Source: UBA1930 sp943371535
GTDB taxonomy: Bacteria > Bacteroidota > Bacteroidia > Chitinophagales > Chitinophagaceae
NCBI GenBank assembly: GCA_943371535.1
Contig: CALRVE020000006.1
Location: 77,755 to 141,754 of the forward strand
DNA: 64,000 bases
Reading direction: 5' to 3'
The notes below the pieces were generated by a model. That model worked only from the letters and a program-made list of their open reading frames with translations. It ran no database searches and was not told the origin of the DNA. Positions within the stretch are counted from its first letter, which is position 1. The number at the start of each line of letters is the position of its first letter. A program made the translations under genes and the position numbers. This document shows positions 52,715 to 62,350 of this stretch, in pieces.

Positions 52715-55468
52715 TTAAAATTTGAAATTGTAGGTTACAAAAGGAATTGCCGAACCAAAAATGGATAATTGATAACCTTTTACTTGATTGTTTTCGGTAG
52801 TGAAATAAACCGAATACGGATTTTTTCTTGCTGTTAAATTATACACTCCTACACTCCATGAACTATGTGCTAATTTTTTTACTTTATGATTGCCTTCTAT
52901 GTTCATAGAAATATCGGCTCTAAAAAAGTCGGGTATTCTGTATTGATTTCTATCTGAATAAAACACCCTATTACCGCCTGCATAATTAAATACAGCAATA
53001 GGCAAAGTAATGGGTCTTCCTGTACTATAAACACCTGTTATAGAAACATTGAAACGATGAGAGAATTTATAATTGGCAATTAAATTAGTGCTATGTGGTT
53101 TATCGAAATTGGCTGCATAAAATTCGCCTCTGTTAATTGGACGATTGGTTAATGGATCATCGGTACGTAACAATGTTCTTGCAAAAGTGTAACTTAACCA
53201 ACCTGTTAATTTTCCAGTATTTTTCTTTGCCATTAATTCAATACCATAAGCCTTTCCTTTAGAACTTAACACTTCGGTTTCAATATGTTCATTAAGTAAT
53301 AATGTTGCTCCACTTTTATAGTCTAAATAATTGCTCAACCATTTATAATATACTTCGCTGGATAGTTCAATACCATTACTTAAGGTTTTATAATATCCAA
53401 CAGATAATTGCTGACCCACTTGTGGTTTAATATGAGCATCGCTGAGCTTCCAGATATCGGTTGGCGAAATAGCTGTTGTATTACTTAACATGTGAATGTT
53501 TTGTCTTAAGCTATTAAATGCAAATTTTACAGATGATGTTTCGCTTAAAGTATAACGAGCCGACAATCTAATTTCTGGACCAAAATACGTTTTAACAGCC
53601 TGACCTTTTTTGTAAATACTGGTGTCAATAACATTGGCTTCATCTCTTTCTAAACCTGGTGCATAGTTTAAAACAGTTGAAGCTCCCAATGCAGTAAATG
53701 CAGTTAATCGAATACCTGCTTCAATTGCAAGCTTAGAATTTACTTCAAAATTATCGCCAAAGTATAGAGCATTTTCTATGCCTTGTTCTTTTTGAATATT
53801 TACAGGCGCCACTAAAGATTGTGTACCAGTAGGATTAAAGTTGCCAGGCTCAATAGCAAACAAATTGCTATTAAAACCAAAGTTTATTCTGTGTTTATTT
53901 CCATAGGTTTTAGTGAAATCGGCTTTCAAATAATACTGGCTTATTTTAAACCTCAACTCATAAGCATCTAATGGTTTTAAACTACTTTCTATACCATAAC
54001 CATAGTTATCGTAACCAACTGTAAATGTGCTAAAGAAGTTGTTGTTGTAAATATGCTTCCATTTAATATTTACGTTGTTATTTACATATTTATACAAAGT
54101 ATCTCTATCTAACTTAAATCTATCAGAACTGGTGTAAGCTGTTACCGACAAAAAGTTTTTCTTATCTATTTGATGTGTGATGTGTAAGCTTAAATCGTAA
54201 AAAGAGGCTTGACTGTTGTTGAAGCCAACATCTTTTAAATTTTTCAATACCCAATCAGAGTAGGTAGTTCTATAACCAATAATAAAAGAACTTTTTTCTT
54301 TTTTCAATGGTCCTTCTAACATTAAATGACTGGTTAATGGTCCAATTCCACCTGCACCGCCAAGTTTCTTTTTATTACCCTCTTGAACCGAAACGTCTAA
54401 TACAGAAGAAATTCGGCCACCATATTTTTCAGGAATACTGCTTTTATACAATTCGGCAGCTTTGACCACATTTGGATTAAATGCAGAGAAGAAACCAAAT
54501 AAATGCGATGGATTAAAAACAGTTGCATCATTAAATAAAATTAAATTTTGATCGGCCGAACCGCCTCTTACATTAAAGCCTGTGCTTGCTTCGCCAACAG
54601 ATGTAACGCCTGGTAAGGTTAATACTGTTCGTAAAACATCAGCTTCACCAAAAACAACGGGCTGTACTTTCATTTGTTTAATGGTTACCCTTTCTACACC
54701 CATTTTAGGAGCTTTAATACCAGAGTTTCTTTGTGTTGTAACCACCACAGTTTTTAACGTAGTTACTTCATCTTGCATGTCAATATTTAAATTACCGCTA
54801 GAGTAAATAATGAGCTGACGTAATGCGTCTCTCATGCCAGCAAAACTTACTGTTACTAAATGTCTGCCTTTAGGTAACGTTAAAGAATATTGACCTAAGT
54901 AATCGGTGATAACAGATTTGTTGCCACTACTTACTGTTGCACCAACTATAGGCTCATTGTTTTTGCTATTTTTAATAACACCATTTAAAACTGCTGTACC
55001 ACTATTGCTTGCAGTTGGTTTACCAATGTAAATCAGTTTGTTTTGAACAAAAATATTATTGCTTTTTCCTTCTGTAGTATCTTGAACTGCTGCAATGGTA
55101 TTTTTAGGTTTTACAGTATCTTTTGGAGGATCAAAATACAATAAGCCCAAATTATTTTGTAATTGAACTGTTCTTGTAACAAAAATTTTTTGTTGAATTA
55201 TAGAAAACTGTAAATCGGTTTCTTTAAAAATTTGTTGTAATACTTGTGTAATAGTTGCATTGTTTACTACAAGGTTTATTTGTAAACTATCGGTATCTAC
55301 GGAGTTGTAATAGAAATAAAACGTAGTTTGTTTTTCAACACCAATTACAAATTGCTTAAAGTTGGCATTTTGTAAATTGAGTGTAATGGTATTGTTATTT
55401 TGAGCATTTGTTTGAACACTAGTCAATAATAAACACCACGAAATAGATAAAAAAAAGAAATAACGCAT
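52715..55468 (-). CDS. TonB-dependent receptor with STN and regulatory domains
   Basis: 917 residues from ATG at 55468, where the signal peptide MRYFFFLSISWCLLL starts. A further ATG at 55495 would overlap the previous gene by 20 bases. Domain order: STN domain (about 30-100), carboxypeptidase regulatory-like domain (about 165-240, ATVSSGNKSVITDYLGQYSLTL), plug (about 255-360, LRTVLTLPGVTSVGEASTGFNVRGGSADQNLI), and 22-strand barrel to the C-terminal AIPFVTYNFKF. STN usually implies control by a FecR/FecI pair, but none is adjacent. The ligand is unknown. Confidence 0.92.
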   Translation of the reverse strand: MRYFFFLSISWCLLLTSVQTNAQNNNTITLNLQNANFKQFVIGVEKQTTFYFYYNSVDTDSLQINLVVNNATITQVLQQIFKETDLQFSIIQQKIFVTRTVQLQNNLGLLYFDPPKDTVKPKNTIAAVQDTTEGKSNNIFVQNKLIYIGKPTASNSGTAVLNGVIKNSKNNEPIVGATVSSGNKSVITDYLGQYSLTLPKGRHLVTVSFAGMRDALRQLIIYSSGNLNIDMQDEVTTLKTVVVTTQRNSGIKAPKMGVERVTIKQMKVQPVVFGEADVLRTVLTLPGVTSVGEASTGFNVRGGSADQNLILFNDATVFNPSHLFGFFSAFNPNVVKAAELYKSSIPEKYGGRISSVLDVSVQEGNKKKLGGAGGIGPLTSHLMLEGPLKKEKSSFIIGYRTTYSDWVLKNLKDVGFNNSQASFYDLSLHITHQIDKKNFLSVTAYTSSDRFKLDRDTLYKYVNNNVNIKWKHIYNNNFFSTFTVGYDNYGYGIESSLKPLDAYELRFKISQYYLKADFTKTYGNKHRINFGFNSNLFAIEPGNFNPTGTQSLVAPVNIQKEQGIENALYFGDNFEVNSKLAIEAGIRLTAFTALGASTVLNYAPGLERDEANVIDTSIYKKGQAVKTYFGPEIRLSARYTLSETSSVKFAFNSLRQNIHMLSNTTAISPTDIWKLSDAHIKPQVGQQLSVGYYKTLSNGIELSSEVYYKWLSNYLDYKSGATLLLNEHIETEVLSSKGKAYGIELMAKKNTGKLTGWLSYTFARTLLRTDDPLTNRPINRGEFYAANFDKPHSTNLIANYKFSHRFNVSITGVYSTGRPITLPIAVFNYAGGNRVFYSDRNQYRIPDFFRADISMNIEGNHKVKKLAHSSWSVGVYNLTARKNPYSVYFTTENNQVKGYQLSIFGSAIPFVTYNFKF

Positions 55469-55475
55469 TGGTAAA

Positions 55476-56192
55476 TTAGTTAATAATTTGCTCATAATAT
55501 TTTACAGCTTCTACAATATACTTTTCGGTAGTTGAGTTAAATGAAATATCACGTTTACTCATTTCGGCAGCAACACTGCTTTTTCTATCGCCCAAAAAAT
55601 CGAGGAAAGAATTTCTGTTTTTAATTTCTTTATATACGCCGTTTTGAAGGATATAAAACTCATTTTGTTGTTCAATTTTTTTCTCAACACCAGAGTTAGA
55701 TACAGTTTCTCTAATGTTTTTACTTCTTCTTGCAATAACTGTTAAAGATGCTTTATGCAACACTTCATAAAAATCGGGGATTAACTTTTTATTTAAACTA
55801 TCAGGCATTAAACGCCAAAAAAGCATATTACCTAATGTAAACGAATCTATTTTTTCTTGTTGTATAATAATTTGAATATTGGTATTGGTGCTATGGGTAA
55901 TTAATTCTTTATGTAATAAATCTAGCTTCAATGGCACATTATTATATAACTTATTTGCATACCAAAGATTACCCGTTAAAAAAGTTTCTACCATACAAAA
56001 CGGATGACCAAGAAGTTTTCCTGTATTATGATAATATTCTTGACCCGAAAAAATATAAGCTTTCTCTACTACAGTTGTACGATAAGCATCTACACTATTA
56101 TTAATTTGTTGTTGTACTATATTTTCGGAAGTTGTTTGAGAAAAACCAAGAGTAGCAGCCAAAACAAAAAACAATGCAACAAAACACCTCAT
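55476..56192 (-). CDS. Exported hypothetical protein leading the TonB receptor operon
   Basis: 238 residues. Signal peptide MRCFVALFFVLAATLGFSQ (1-19). The mature part is mostly helical with a GKLLGHPFCMVETFL core and a DFYEVLHKASLTVIARR segment. I recognise no family. Its stop lies 7 bases before the receptor start, so it is probably the first gene of the operon and may contribute to uptake or regulation. Confidence 0.65.
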   Translation of the reverse strand: MRCFVALFFVLAATLGFSQTTSENIVQQQINNSVDAYRTTVVEKAYIFSGQEYYHNTGKLLGHPFCMVETFLTGNLWYANKLYNNVPLKLDLLHKELITHSTNTNIQIIIQQEKIDSFTLGNMLFWRLMPDSLNKKLIPDFYEVLHKASLTVIARRSKNIRETVSNSGVEKKIEQQNEFYILQNGVYKEIKNRNSFLDFLGDRKSSVAAEMSKRDISFNSTTEKYIVEAVKYYEQIIN

Positions 56193-56302
56193 CTTATATA
56201 TTATTTTTTTTATTGAAAGAACGTTGCTAAAATAACTATAAACATAACATGAATAGGTTTATTTAGGTGAGTGGTAATTCTTGAACGATAAATTTTAAGA
56301 AA

Positions 56303-56322
56303 ACTACTTATAAAAAAGTAGT
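56303..56322 (-). terminator. Probable terminator of the ABC permease gene
   Basis: ACTACTT (56303-56309) pairs with AAGTAGT (56316-56322) around six bases and is followed on the minus strand by a T-rich tract. It begins 16 bases past the stop. Confidence 0.5.
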
Positions 56323-56337
56323 GATTGTATAATGCAA

Positions 56338-57417
56338 TTATATTTTACCTCTTACATTCAGTGCATCTCTTAAGCCATTGCCCAATAAGTTAAATGCCAA
56401 TACCAAAATCATAATGGCAATACCAGGAGCCAATGCCAACATTGGATTATTGGTGATGATGAAGTTGTAGTTTTCTTTAATCATTAATCCCCAACTAGGT
56501 TGTGGAGGTTGTACACCAACGCCTAAAAAACTTAATCCTGCTTCTATAACTATTGCACTTGCAAAATTGCTTGCTGCAATTACCATTACAGGACCTAAAA
56601 TATTGGGTAAAATATGTTTTAGTATTGTTCTGCCATGGCTATAACCTAATGCCTTCGTTGCTTCAATATATTCTAATTCTCTTACAGCTAATACTTGACC
56701 TCGTACCAATCTTGCAACATTTACCCACATGGTTAAACCCACAGCAATAAACACTTGCCAAAAGCCTTTTCCTAAAACCAAGGTTATAGCAAATACCAAC
56801 AATAAAGTAGGAATACTCCAAATAACATTAATGAACCACATAATTAAATCGTCTATCCAACCTTTATAATACCCAGCTATTGAACCTAATAAAATGCCAA
56901 TGGTTAACGATATAAAAACAGCTATTAAACCCACCCCTAAACTTACACGAACCCCAATTATTAAACGGCTGAGCATATCTCGGCCAAACTTATCAGTGCC
57001 TAAATAAAAGGTAGCATTAATAACTGGTTTTTCGGGTAATAAATGTGTAGCTATTTTTTGTGTTTCTACAATTCCATCATCCACAAACTTTTGATATACC
57101 AATGAATCTTGCACAATTGAGTAACTAGTAACTGGAACATAAGTAAATGATTCTTCTTTTCCATTGATTAAGGTAGCAAAAAGTGAGTTTTCTGTTTCTT
57201 GTTCTCTTTTTATTTGTAATAACTGAATGCTAAACCCTGCTTTTTTGCTGCCAATTTCAGGAATCATTCTATTGGCATTTATGCTGTTGTCTGGAGCAAT
57301 AAAGTATCCAAATACAGCCAATACAACTGCCATTGCAATTAATATCATTGCAAAAACGGCTCCTTTATTTTTTAAAAACCGTTTACCGAAAACATTATTT
57401 GATTGACCGATTGACAT
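56338..57417 (-). CDS. Dipeptide/oligopeptide-type ABC transporter permease (DppC/OppC)
   Basis: 359 residues. An N-terminal helix (about 18-40) precedes a periplasmic stretch and five membrane helices. The EAA loop reads EATKALGYSHGRTILKHILPN, and the C-terminal GLSFLGVGVQPPQPSWG is the DppC/OppC signature. The permease forms half of the membrane channel for peptide or nickel uptake. The matching DppB, ATPase and binding-protein genes are not adjacent, so its partners must be encoded elsewhere. Confidence 0.9.
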   Translation of the reverse strand: MSIGQSNNVFGKRFLKNKGAVFAMILIAMAVVLAVFGYFIAPDNSINANRMIPEIGSKKAGFSIQLLQIKREQETENSLFATLINGKEESFTYVPVTSYSIVQDSLVYQKFVDDGIVETQKIATHLLPEKPVINATFYLGTDKFGRDMLSRLIIGVRVSLGVGLIAVFISLTIGILLGSIAGYYKGWIDDLIMWFINVIWSIPTLLLVFAITLVLGKGFWQVFIAVGLTMWVNVARLVRGQVLAVRELEYIEATKALGYSHGRTILKHILPNILGPVMVIAASNFASAIVIEAGLSFLGVGVQPPQPSWGLMIKENYNFIITNNPMLALAPGIAIMILVLAFNLLGNGLRDALNVRGKI

Positions 57418-57507
57418 GAATTTAAATTACCATTAATACGTTACTTTATACAGAGACTAAACTTAATTAAAGTTTCATAGTCATACCCACACCTTAACTC
57501 AAACAAC

Positions 57508-57609
57508 ATGAAAAATTTACTTCTTTTTCCAATTTTATTAATAGCACTTATTGGTGTTATTGTTTATGCTTGGTGGCCCGAAGGTAAAGATGCTCTTTCA
57601 AGAAAATAA
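57508..57609 (+). CDS. 33-residue single-helix membrane protein
   Basis: The frame from ATG at 57508 encodes 33 residues: a hydrophobic helix (NLLLFPILLIALIGVIVYAWW, split as residues 3-23) and then a charged end, PEGKDALSRK. It lies alone between the divergently placed ABC permease gene and a convergent glycosyltransferase gene. The size and layout are those of a small inner-membrane protein. No family was recognised. The clean frame and the TM-then-charge pattern make it more likely real than chance. Confidence 0.5.
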   Translation: MKNLLLFPILLIALIGVIVYAWWPEGKDALSRK

Positions 57610-57616
57610 TGGAGCA

Positions 57617-58798
57617 TTACTTTACATTTCTGCCTTTCCAATGATAGGTTCCAAATTTTCCTAGCCAACCGCTAATTACAATATAAGCAATATGTATAGG
57701 TTGTAAAAAAGGAAACCACCACACAAATGGTTGATTAAAAAATTTAGCAACAGGTAACGCAAATAGCATTTCTACCAAGGTTTTTAGTGCAACAAACAAT
57801 AACCAAAAGGCAATGAAATGAATATTAATTAATACACCTAATGGCATTACAAATAATGCTGCATTAAATAAATATACCAATACCAATACCGCAAAAACAG
57901 TGTTGTCTTTAGATTTAAACTGATCGGCTTTACTAGCCCAACGAATACGCTGATTAAAAAATGAACTCCAATTGGGCATCGGATGTGTAGCAACAATGGC
58001 ATCTTGAGCAAATAGAAACGATACATCGTTGGGATATTGCTTTCTAATTTTGTTCATCAGCATCATATCATCTCCACTAGCTTTTGAATCAATACCTCTA
58101 AAGCCATTCACTTCAAAAAAAACATCTTTTTTATAAGCCAAATTAGCTCCATTACACATATTATGAAAGCCTGCGTTTACCGATGCTGCAGTTACGCCTT
58201 GTAAGCTCATAAAATCTATAAACTGAAAGGTTTGTAATACCGATTTGTCATTTGTAAACACAACAGGTGCAGCTACAAAAACAGGTTTATAGGTTTGTAT
58301 CCAAGCATCATAGTTTTTAAGCCAATTGGGTTTTGCTGTACAATCGGCGTCGGTAGTAATAATCCAATTTCCTGTTGCATAGCTAATGGCATTTTCAATG
58401 GCTTTCTTTTTGTACGAATTCAAGATTTCGCCATTTAATTCATCTACCAACTTAATCAGTTTTATGTTGTAATGTTTGGCCCTGAATTGTTCTACAATTT
58501 CACTGGTTGCATCGGTGCTATGATCATCAATTACAATAATTTCAATCAAATCATCTGGATAATTTTGTTCTACAATGGATTGTAAACAATTGCCAATATG
58601 CAAAGCCTCATTTCGTGCAGGTATAATAATACTGAAAGTGGTTTGGGGTACAATAGTATTGGGTATTGCAAAAGGAGTTAATTGCAAAAACCATTTTCTA
58701 TACAGCAGTAATACAACAGCATATCCTACAAATAAAATAGATAATGCTGCTACAAAAATTGTTAACCACATTGCTACAAAGAAACAATTTAACAGCAT
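57617..58798 (-). CDS. Family 2 glycosyltransferase, membrane-bound
   Basis: 393 residues from ATG at 58798. A TTG 21 bases upstream also opens the frame. An N-terminal helix (about 7-35) precedes the GT2 domain: FSIIIPARNEALHIGNCL, IEIIVIDDHSTDATSEIV, a DXD-type TTDADC, and a QRIRWASKADQF acceptor loop. Three C-terminal helices follow. It transfers a sugar from a nucleotide sugar at the cytoplasmic membrane face. The acceptor is unknown. It ends 7 bases from the small membrane protein gene. Confidence 0.9.
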   Translation of the reverse strand: MLLNCFFVAMWLTIFVAALSILFVGYAVVLLLYRKWFLQLTPFAIPNTIVPQTTFSIIIPARNEALHIGNCLQSIVEQNYPDDLIEIIVIDDHSTDATSEIVEQFRAKHYNIKLIKLVDELNGEILNSYKKKAIENAISYATGNWIITTDADCTAKPNWLKNYDAWIQTYKPVFVAAPVVFTNDKSVLQTFQFIDFMSLQGVTAASVNAGFHNMCNGANLAYKKDVFFEVNGFRGIDSKASGDDMMLMNKIRKQYPNDVSFLFAQDAIVATHPMPNWSSFFNQRIRWASKADQFKSKDNTVFAVLVLVYLFNAALFVMPLGVLINIHFIAFWLLFVALKTLVEMLFALPVAKFFNQPFVWWFPFLQPIHIAYIVISGWLGKFGTYHWKGRNVK

Positions 58799-58941
58799 AT
58801 GTAAAAAAGTTATTTGCAATAAAACAATGGGTCTATTTATAACTCTTTGTTTTTTGTTGCCTAGGCTTGTGTATGCATAAACCTTATTTTAAAAACAATT
58901 TGTTTTTTGCCTACCTCTAACATTAGGTTTAATTTTACCCC

Positions 58942-59913
58942 ATGAAGCAATGGGTTCAAAAGTATACAGGCATTTTACGCAATCTTAGAATTACTTATTG
59001 GTTGTACAATATTGCCAACTTAAATAAGCTTAAAAAAAACAAAGAACTGTATCAACAGTTTAAGGTTGAAAAGCCCATTTGGAAAAGCATTGCTCATGCC
59101 GATATTCAACAGCACTCTAATGATATTCCTTGGATGGATAATCCAACCATTACTAAAGAACAAATTCAAGCCCATCCAAACTTTCAATTGTTTGATGCAC
59201 ATACACAACAAGAATTAATCAATTGGCCAGAAAAAGGGTATTTAATTATTCCCGGAGTATTTACACAAAAAGCCGATGCCATTAACGCAGAAATAGAAAA
59301 ACTTAGGGCTGAACATAAAGTTGATTTTAATTTTACTGGACGAAAAATTATGGATGCTTGGAATTATAGTTCATTAATAAATGAGGCGTTTAGAGAAGAA
59401 AAAATTTTAAATATTCTACAATTTATATTTCAAAAAAAGCCCATCCCTTTTCAAACCATCAATTTTCAATTTGGTAGCGAACAAAAACCTCATAGCGATT
59501 TTATTCACATGACTACAGAACCAATGGGTTATTTAAGTGCCCAATGGATTGCATTAGAAGATATACAACCTAATAGTGGAGAGTTGGTGTATTATCCAGG
59601 TAGCCACAAACTCAATTATGTGTTTAGTGAAGATTATGCAACTGGCAATAACGCCCTTTTAATTGGTGAACACAATTACGATAGATACGAAGACAAAATT
59701 GAATCTATTATTCAACAACACAACTTGCAGCCTCATTATTTTCATGCAAAAAAAGGTGATGTATTGATTTGGCATGCCAACTTATTACATGGTGGCAGTA
59801 AAATAAATAATCCCTCACTCACCCGAAAAAGTATGGTAGCTCATTATTATGCCGATGGGGTTTTATGTTATCACGAAATTTCTCAAAGGCCTGCGGTAAT
59901 TAAAACTAATTAA
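58942..59913 (+). CDS. Phytanoyl-CoA dioxygenase (PhyH) family protein
   Basis: 323 residues. The 2-oxoglutarate iron(II) fold is shown by the HxD pair in EQKPHSDFIHM, the distal His in VLIWHANLLHGGSKI, and the Arg in TRKSMVAHYY that binds 2-oxoglutarate. It should hydroxylate an organic substrate in the cytoplasm using oxygen and 2-oxoglutarate. The substrate cannot be assigned. Its stop overlaps the stop region of the convergent E1 fusion gene by 4 bases. Confidence 0.87.
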   Translation: MKQWVQKYTGILRNLRITYWLYNIANLNKLKKNKELYQQFKVEKPIWKSIAHADIQQHSNDIPWMDNPTITKEQIQAHPNFQLFDAHTQQELINWPEKGYLIIPGVFTQKADAINAEIEKLRAEHKVDFNFTGRKIMDAWNYSSLINEAFREEKILNILQFIFQKKPIPFQTINFQFGSEQKPHSDFIHMTTEPMGYLSAQWIALEDIQPNSGELVYYPGSHKLNYVFSEDYATGNNALLIGEHNYDRYEDKIESIIQQHNLQPHYFHAKKGDVLIWHANLLHGGSKINNPSLTRKSMVAHYYADGVLCYHEISQRPAVIKTN

Positions 59914-61937
59914 TACCTCAATAACTTTTCAATACACTCACCCAATCGGCTTTTGGCTAAATAGTTTTTTTCTAGTTCTATATTAAAAGGTATGGGTGTA
60001 TCTAAACTTGCACAACGCATTACTGGTGCATCTAATAATTCAAAACAATGTTCACTTATCCATGCACTCACTTCTCCTCCAAAACCACTGATTAAACTAT
60101 CTTCATGTACTATTAAAACTTTACCAGTTTTAGCAACCGCAGCTTTTATAGCAGTATAATCTAATGGTTGTAAACTTCTTAAATCTAATAATTCCACACT
60201 TACTTCTAGATGTTGTTGTATATATTCTAAACACCAATGCACACCAGCACCATACGTAATAATGGTTAAATCATTTCCTTGTTGTACGGTATGGGCTTTA
60301 CCAATTTCAATTTCATAAGCAGCTTCTGGCACTTGCCCTTGCACACTACGGTATAAACCTTTATGTTCAAAAAATAATACAGGATTGGGATCGTTAATGG
60401 CTGCCATTAATAAGCCTTTAGCATCATAAGGAGTACTTGGATATACAACTTTTAACCCTGCTACTTTGGTAAACCAGGCTTCGTTGGTTTGGCTATGAAA
60501 AGGACCAGCACCAACGCCACCACCACATGGCATACGAACCACCACATCGGCATTTTGCCCCCAGCGATAATGTATTTTAGCTAAATTATTTACAATTTGG
60601 TTGAAGCCCACTGTTGCAAAATCACTAAACTGCATTTCCATCATACTCTTAAAACCTGCTAAACTCAACCCCAAAGCAGTACCCACAATTGCACTTTCAC
60701 ATAAAGGGGTATTACGAACTCTTTGTTTTCCAAATGCTTCCACAAAGCCTTCAGTAATTTTAAAAGCACCACCATATTCAGCAATATCTTGCCCCATTAA
60801 AACCAAGTTTTCATGTTGCTGCATAGATTGATACAACCCTTGTTGAATAGCATCTACAAAACGAATTTCTTTAGTTGGTCCTTGATCAATAATCCATAAT
60901 CCATTCTCATCTAATTTTTTGTTTTCTACTTCCGACTCCCGATTTCCGACTTGCGTCTTCCTTGCAAACACATCATTCAACTCTTCCTCACTATTCGCTA
61001 CAATAGCAGCTGCTTCATACGCTTCTTGTAAATCGGCCTCTATGTATTGTTTTATTTCACTTTTAATTACTTCAATGGTTTGTTGAGTAAGTACGTTTTC
61101 GCCTAATAAGTAATTTTCAAAGTTTTGAACTGGATCTTTTTTACTCCACTCTTCAAATAAGTGTGGTGGAACATATTTAGTACCACTAGCTTCTTCATGA
61201 CCCCTCATTCTAAATGTCATGCACTCAATTAAATAAGGCTTTTGTTCTTTAATACAATATTCTCTAACTCCTTTTATGGTATCGTAAACAGTTAAAATAT
61301 TATTACCATCAATTTGAATGCCTTCCATGCCATAACCTTTGGCTTTGCTCACTAAACTTTCGCAACGATATTGTTCATTAACTGGAGTGCTTAATCCATA
61401 ACCATTATTTTCAATAATAAATATGACTGGTAAATTCCAAACGGCTGCAACGTTTAAAGCTTCATGAAAATCGCCTTCACTTGTACCACCATCACCTGTA
61501 AATGCAACAGCTACTTTGTTTTCGGCTCTTAATTTATGTGCTAAAGCAACACCATCGGCAATGGCTAATTGTGGCCCAAGGTGAGAAATCATGCCACAGA
61601 TATGGTGTTCTTTTGCTCCAAAATGAAAACTTCTTTCACGACCTTTACTGTAACCTTCTTTATTGCCTTGCCATTGCATAAATAATTTGCTCAATGGCAT
61701 TTGTCGGGTAGTAAAAACGCCTAAGTTTCTATGTAAAGGCATAATCCATTCGTCTTTTTCTAATGCTAAGGTTGTACCTACACTAATGGCTTCTTGACCA
61801 ATGCCACTAAACCATTTACTTATTTTACCCTGACGTAATAGTACCAACATTTTTTCTTCAATCATTCTTGGAAGAATTAATGCTTTGTAAATAGAACGTA
61901 AATCTTGATTGGTTAAATTATTTCGATAGAAGTACAT
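59910..61937 (-). CDS. Fused 2-oxoacid dehydrogenase E1 alpha-beta subunits
   Basis: 675 residues. The E1 alpha half (1-325) has the thiamine diphosphate motif GDGGTSEGDFHEALNVAAVW and GQEAISVG near the start. The E1 beta half (about 345-675) starts KEIRFVDAIQQGLYQSM and includes RMPCGGGVGAGPFHSQ. The two halves are separate proteins in many bacteria. It decarboxylates a 2-oxo acid (branched-chain type or pyruvate) as part of a complex with E2 and E3, which are not nearby. The linker between the halves (60928-60961) is encoded by repeated TTCCGACT units. Confidence 0.93.
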   Translation of the reverse strand: MYFYRNNLTNQDLRSIYKALILPRMIEEKMLVLLRQGKISKWFSGIGQEAISVGTTLALEKDEWIMPLHRNLGVFTTRQMPLSKLFMQWQGNKEGYSKGRERSFHFGAKEHHICGMISHLGPQLAIADGVALAHKLRAENKVAVAFTGDGGTSEGDFHEALNVAAVWNLPVIFIIENNGYGLSTPVNEQYRCESLVSKAKGYGMEGIQIDGNNILTVYDTIKGVREYCIKEQKPYLIECMTFRMRGHEEASGTKYVPPHLFEEWSKKDPVQNFENYLLGENVLTQQTIEVIKSEIKQYIEADLQEAYEAAAIVANSEEELNDVFARKTQVGNRESEVENKKLDENGLWIIDQGPTKEIRFVDAIQQGLYQSMQQHENLVLMGQDIAEYGGAFKITEGFVEAFGKQRVRNTPLCESAIVGTALGLSLAGFKSMMEMQFSDFATVGFNQIVNNLAKIHYRWGQNADVVVRMPCGGGVGAGPFHSQTNEAWFTKVAGLKVVYPSTPYDAKGLLMAAINDPNPVLFFEHKGLYRSVQGQVPEAAYEIEIGKAHTVQQGNDLTIITYGAGVHWCLEYIQQHLEVSVELLDLRSLQPLDYTAIKAAVAKTGKVLIVHEDSLISGFGGEVSAWISEHCFELLDAPVMRCASLDTPIPFNIELEKNYLAKSRLGECIEKLLRY
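60928..60961 (-). repeat. Minisatellite-like repeat in the E1 fusion linker
   Basis: TTCCGACT occurs at 60930-60937 and 60944-60951, 14 bases apart, in a stretch encoding VGNRESEVE. Its base composition differs from the rest of the gene. Confidence 0.5.
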
Positions 61938-61992
61938 GGCAATAAATTATGGTGGCTAAGGTAATTTTTGTTTGTTAACAATAGTTTGTTTT

Positions 61993-62022
61993 TTTCACCA
62001 AAGAGCAATGGAGTTTTACTGA
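61993..62022. repeat. Intergenic repeat family B, copy 1
   Basis: 30 bases beginning TTTCACCAAAGAGCAATGGA. It matches 62155-62184 at 29 of 30 positions (T/C at one site), in the same orientation. Confidence 0.75.
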
Positions 62023-62114
62023 GTTAATACCATGTGTTGCATTCTGCTGTTCAGGACTTGTAATTTTTTTTGTCGCTAAAAGAAGAGTATATAGAGATTT
62101 TGAAGAGATATTTT

Positions 62115-62152
62115 CTTTGTGAGCTTTGTATACTTTGTTGCTTTGTGTGAAA
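62115..62152 (-). repeat. Intergenic repeat family A, copy 3
   Basis: On the minus strand it reads TTTCACACAAAGCAACAAAG and continues as in the copy at 37698-37735, with one base different over 38. Confidence 0.8.
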
Positions 62153-62154
62153 TG

Positions 62155-62184
62155 TTTCACCAAAGAGCAACGGAGTTTTACTGA
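62155..62184. repeat. Intergenic repeat family B, copy 2
   Basis: Direct repeat of 61993-62022, placed 2 bases after the family A copy, so A and B may form one composite element. Confidence 0.75.
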
Positions 62185-62342
62185 ATTTTTTTGTTGTGCT
62201 ATATGAAACTCGTTAATTCGTAAATCCAATATTTTAATCTAATTAGTAACCTTGCTTGCTTTATGTGAAACCCTCAAACTGTTGGTAAAACATACTTCTG
62301 CTTTAGTTTTTCAACATACAACCCCTCAAAAAATATTTTATG

Positions 62343-62350
62343 TAGGTTTG
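62343..62350 (+). promoter_or_regulatory. -7-like promoter element for the arginase-fold gene
   Basis: TAGGTTTG matches TAnnTTTG and lies 16 bases before the ATG. No clear -33 element was seen. Confidence 0.4.

Noticed and set aside
61975..62229. 84-codon open frame on the minus strand
   Set aside because: It is made of repeats A and B and has no fold or family signal.
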